Assembly: GCF_947242115.1 (NCBI RefSeq)
Contig: NC_074716.1
Coordinates: 12,955,365 to 13,019,364, forward strand
Length of the DNA: 64,000 nucleotides
Source of the DNA: Biomphalaria glabrata
Taxonomy: Eukaryota > Mollusca > Gastropoda > Planorbidae
Direction: 5' to 3'
Numbering within the stretch: position 1 is the stretch's first letter; every line of letters starts with the position of its first letter. Shown in pieces: positions 60,391 to 64,000 of this stretch. A model generated the notes under the pieces. That model was not told the DNA's origin. It saw nothing but the letters and a program-made list of their open reading frames with translations, and made no database searches. Both the position numbers and the translations under genes were made by a program.

Positions 60391-62193
60391 GTAAGTAATT
60401 TCAAATGGTTTCTTCTGCCTTACTTAACTTTTTGATAAGAAAACTTACCCTAATTTTAATATATGTGTAAATTGCAGAAAACAAAGTCTTAAGTAACAGT
60501 GGCATACCAGAGCTTGGGGTGGGAATGAGTATAATTGTTACTTATCAAACAGCCAGTTTTAGTAAAATTGTGTAGACAAGATAATTTATTAAGACATTTT
60601 AGTACCTGTTGTGTTTTGTTATTTCTTAAAACTTTAAGAATATATACAAGAACAAGGGTTAGGCTTATCAAGGGTTAGAGTAATCTCACGACCCTGTGTT
60701 ACTGTCCGATCCAATAGGTAACATTTCCTTATTTAACAATAACATTTTATGAAATAATCTGTTTATAAATAGGATAGTTAAGCTGTAGAAGCTCTCTCTA
60801 AGGGTCTCAGTTCAAAACCTCTAATTACTGTTTTTTCATTATTCATCATTCATGTCATGATTTTCATCTATTCATTTAACTGTTACACGTACGATCTTGT
60901 TGTTAACTAATGCAAGTTAACTTATCGTTAATTTTAACTAATGTTCGTGTTGAACAATCGTCGTTGAATGACATTTTGTCAGCATTTAGTAAGCCTTAGT
61001 TTTATGTATTATTACTCTTTGCTTTAGTTTATACTGTCGAGGTGGGAAACCGGGGAGTTTGAGGAACTTATGTCTACCCCTAAAGCAACGAGCTGGGAAA
61101 ACCCACCAAGCTTTAAATAGTTACCTGCCTGCTATCATTAATTTTGATAGTAAGCATGCTGGCACAATATTAGATAGTCTGTCAGCTATCTAGATCAAGA
61201 GATCAGATTTATCATTTATGCCATTTTTTTTAGTCTACAGTTAGTAAAGGAAGTCATCTTGCTAGCATGACAGTCAACTGCATAAACATTTTTTATATTA
61301 CTACTGTATGGCCCTTCTTTCATGCAATAGCATGCTTAATGTGGTATGGTCCAATCTCTTTTGTGGACCTGTGGGAGAAGTTTTCCATGATGCCTTGTCA
61401 GCTGGAGTCTGTATCGGAACACTTTCCCCAACACATTTTGGAGCTTCATAACTAGGAGGACTCAGAACATCCTGAATTTCCCTAACCCTATCCCCCCTCC
61501 CAAAAAAAAACAACAAAGAACAAGAACCTGGGAAGTTTTACCCAAAGAAATCCCCAGAACCCAGCAACTTCTACTTCAATGTTTAATCATTCTAATATTT
61601 GACCATTGAGGTCAAATATCTCATTTTAGCCATTTTAATGTTAAAACAATTGCTGTAATTGATGATCTCGACTTGCTTGCATTTTTGTTTTACATTTTGT
61701 AATGTGTAGAAAACTGCAACCTTTGTATAAACAACAGTATATATTTAATGAGAGCATCTGATGGAACCTCTGCAATCTAATTCAACCACTTTATGTAAAC
61801 CTGTCATGAGTAGCACAGAAAATATAAAGTCAAGAAACAAAAAACTTCCTTTATCTCATGCACAATGTTCTATTTCTGTTCTGCAAGGGGAAACTAGTCA
61901 TGATGGTAAACAGTTTGGTTTGGTTCTTTTGTGTTAATTTTTTTATTCATTCTCTATTGTTGTTACAATAATTTTAGAAAATAATTTTAATTTACATTTG
62001 AAAGAGCAAGAACCAATATCCATAAATCTGCTAGTGTTGGTGAAATGGCTTAAAACTATAAAACTGCAGGCCTTTTCATTCAGTATAGAACTTCATTTGT
62101 TGGACCATAAAATATTCTTTTTACAATTTGTTGAATATTTTAATAAAGAGGTCACCTAATAAATCATAATATTAAGAACTAGTATGTAGATAA
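60391..62193. other. Probable intron, no exon recognised
   Basis: AT-rich. Segments at 61030-61190 and 61300-61520 are less AT-rich and may be dispersed repeats, but I could not match them to a family. No splice-supported coding piece found. Confidence 0.35.
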
Positions 62194-62717
62194 CTGGAGA
62201 TAATATGGGTAGAAAGACCTTAGCTTCTAGCTACAACACTCTGGAGATAATATGGGTAGAAAGACCTTAGCTTCTAGCTACAACACTCTGGAGATAATAT
62301 GGGTAGAAAGACCTTAGCTTCTAGCTACAACACTCTGGAGATAATATGGGTAGAGAGACCTTAGCTTCTAGCTACAACACTCTGGAGATAATATGGGTAG
62401 AAAGACCTTAGCTTCTAGCTACAACACTCTGGAGATAATATGGGTAGAAAGACCTTAGCTTCTAGCTACAACACTCTGGAGATAATATGGGTAGAAAGAC
62501 CTTAGCTTCTAGCTACAACACTCTGGAGATAATATGGGTAGAAAGACCTTAGCTTCTAGCTACAACACTCTGGAGATAATATGGGTAGAAAGACCTTAGC
62601 TTCTAGCTACAACACTCTGGAGATAATATGGGTAGAAAGACCTTAGCTTCTAGCTACAACACTCTGGAGATAATATGGGTAGAAAGACCTTAGCTTCTAG
62701 CTACAACACTCTGGAGA
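62194..62717. repeat. 47-bp minisatellite, 11 copies
   Basis: Eleven 47-bp units plus a partial one, each CTGGAGATAATATGGGTAGA then AAGACCTTAGCTTCTAGCTA and CAACACT. Only one unit has a visible substitution (GAGAGACC), so the array is recent or kept uniform. Confidence 0.96.
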
Positions 62718-63727
62718 TTTACTAGAAATTCTGTAACAGTGTCTATGTTTGCAACAATTAGTGTTAAATCCTAGCTAGATCAAAGTACTGGACGAAGTAG
62801 CCAATGTTTGAAAGCTAAATAATAGCCTGGTAATGTTAATAAGTTAGTTTGATAAATGTACTTTTTATTGAATTACTTGAAATGAAACAAGAAAAATAAA
62901 AAATAATTATTTTTTTTAAAAAAGCTTATATTAAGTATAATTATATCAATTAGTTTGGATCAGTTATACATATAAATTTGTAATAGATCTAGACTAACAA
63001 TAATTAATCTGTGCAATTAGAAATATTTTTACTTATTGTTTTTGTTTAGTGCAGTTTCATGCTTTTAGCTTTCTCACTACACTGTGATATTCTCCCTTGT
63101 CTGGACCATTTGAGGAAAAGAAGGGGGTACCTAGGTGAAGGTTATCATGATAGCTTTTAAATTGTTTTTTTTTTAAATAAGCTGTATGACTTGATTCGAA
63201 ATCAAGCTTCTTCAAGTCAATACAATAACCACTGTGCCAGCAAAGTAATTTTGAAAATAGGTTTTATAACTATCTATTGTTAGTTTCAAACATTTAAGCG
63301 ACAACTTAATTATCTACATAAAATATAAAGTGGACTATTTCTACTTAGACCGCCACATCTGTCAAGTACAATTCCTTTCCCTTGTTTGAAACCAAATAAA
63401 ATAATTAATTACCAATATTTAATAAACTACTTGGGTGTGGAAGAAATAATGTTTAAAAAAAAAAAACTTTACCAAACAACAAGTGAGTTGATATTAGCTT
63501 TATATATAGGATGAAGCTATGATTCAGAAGTGGTAAAGAATGAAGAATTAGCTTTGTTCAATAATTTTTTTGTTGAATTTTTTTTCTGATTTATGCGTTT
63601 TTATTCCACGTCTCAAGAATAACTTATGTATGTAACAAAACACGTGCCTATCTTAAGTCAACCAGCTGCTTTTTCAAATAATGTACATCTGTCTTAAATG
63701 TCTTTACTAGGAATGTGATAAATTGTT
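62718..63727. other. Non-coding, nothing distinctive
   Basis: AT-rich sequence with T and A runs. No gene or repeat family recognised. Confidence 0.4.
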
Positions 63728-63893
63728 TTGTTTGTTTGTTTTTCACGTTTCGGGTGTTCCTTCAGAATTAAAGATTATTTCATCCCAGCCCAGCAGGTTG
63801 GCAGTGGGTGGCAGAAGGCAGGGTTCAAAACTAGGATCATTGAAGTGACAGCCCAGAGCACATACCACACGACCAAGCAGCCTATGTAACCAC
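63728..63893 (-). mobile_element. tRNA-derived SINE, minus strand
   Basis: Read on the minus strand: GGCTGCTTGGTCGTGTGGTA (A-box region), GTTTTGAACCCTGCC (B box), then the family end TTCTGAAGGAACACCCGAAA and a CAAACAAACA tail. Same family as 42048-42230. Confidence 0.85.
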
Positions 63894-64000
63894 ATTTTGA
63901 CCATTTATGTTATTGTAGGCCCATTTCACTAAGTTAACATTGATCAGTGGCATAATCTAATCACATTATATCTATGATTCAATGTTTTAGTATGTATGTG

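Overview
This looks like a window of an AT-rich animal nuclear genome, most probably a heterobranch (planorbid-like) snail. That placement is an inference. It rests on metazoan genes with GT-AG introns (TMEM216, UPRT, an SH3BGR-like gene), on tRNA-derived SINEs and Nimbus/RTE/CR1-like LINE relics of the kind I associate with freshwater snails, and on the heavy AGATCTAGA-type low complexity. No bacterial genes, operons, rRNA genes or CRISPR arrays were seen.

Layout: 1-5930 has minisatellites, the last exons of an unidentified single-pass membrane protein (+, 922-3358), a hairpin repeat and a LINE 3' end. 7203-15191 (+) is one uninterrupted reading frame of 2662 codons for a huge, apparently disordered orphan protein. 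16264-22999 (-) is the ciliary transition-zone gene TMEM216, fully traceable in five phase-consistent exons. 24363-34132 (+) is UPRT, traceable in seven phase-consistent exons. 34133-49650 is mostly UPRT downstream sequence, DNA transposons, LINE and SINE relics, and the distal exons of the next gene. 49773-56888 (-) is an SH3BGR-like gene with a normal thioredoxin-like head and a very long Glu/Lys tail carrying a repeated FKNRF-acidic-LDLS motif. 58340-59825 is a degenerate repeat array, 60237-60390 (+) is the first coding exon of an unidentified gene, and 62194-62717 is an 11-copy minisatellite.

The genes form two divergent pairs (TMEM216/UPRT, 1.36 kb apart; SH3BGR-like/60237 gene) and two convergent pairs (orphan/TMEM216, UPRT/SH3BGR-like). 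No shared pathway is implied. TMEM216 serves the cilium base, UPRT is a phosphoribosyltransferase-fold protein, and SH3BGR proteins are small thioredoxin-fold adaptors.

The most striking items are: (1) a 5.17-kb DNA transposon in the last UPRT intron, with perfect terminal inverted repeats, a spliced antisense gene of an invertebrate transposon-like family and clusters of a GC-rich subterminal motif at both ends; (2) the 8-kb intronless orphan ORF; (3) the SH3BGR tail and an apparent alternative-last-exon switch that would make a 130-aa or a 787-aa protein; (4) two natural 'before and after' insertion sites, one for a MITE and one for a SINE, where an empty duplicate lies beside the filled copy.
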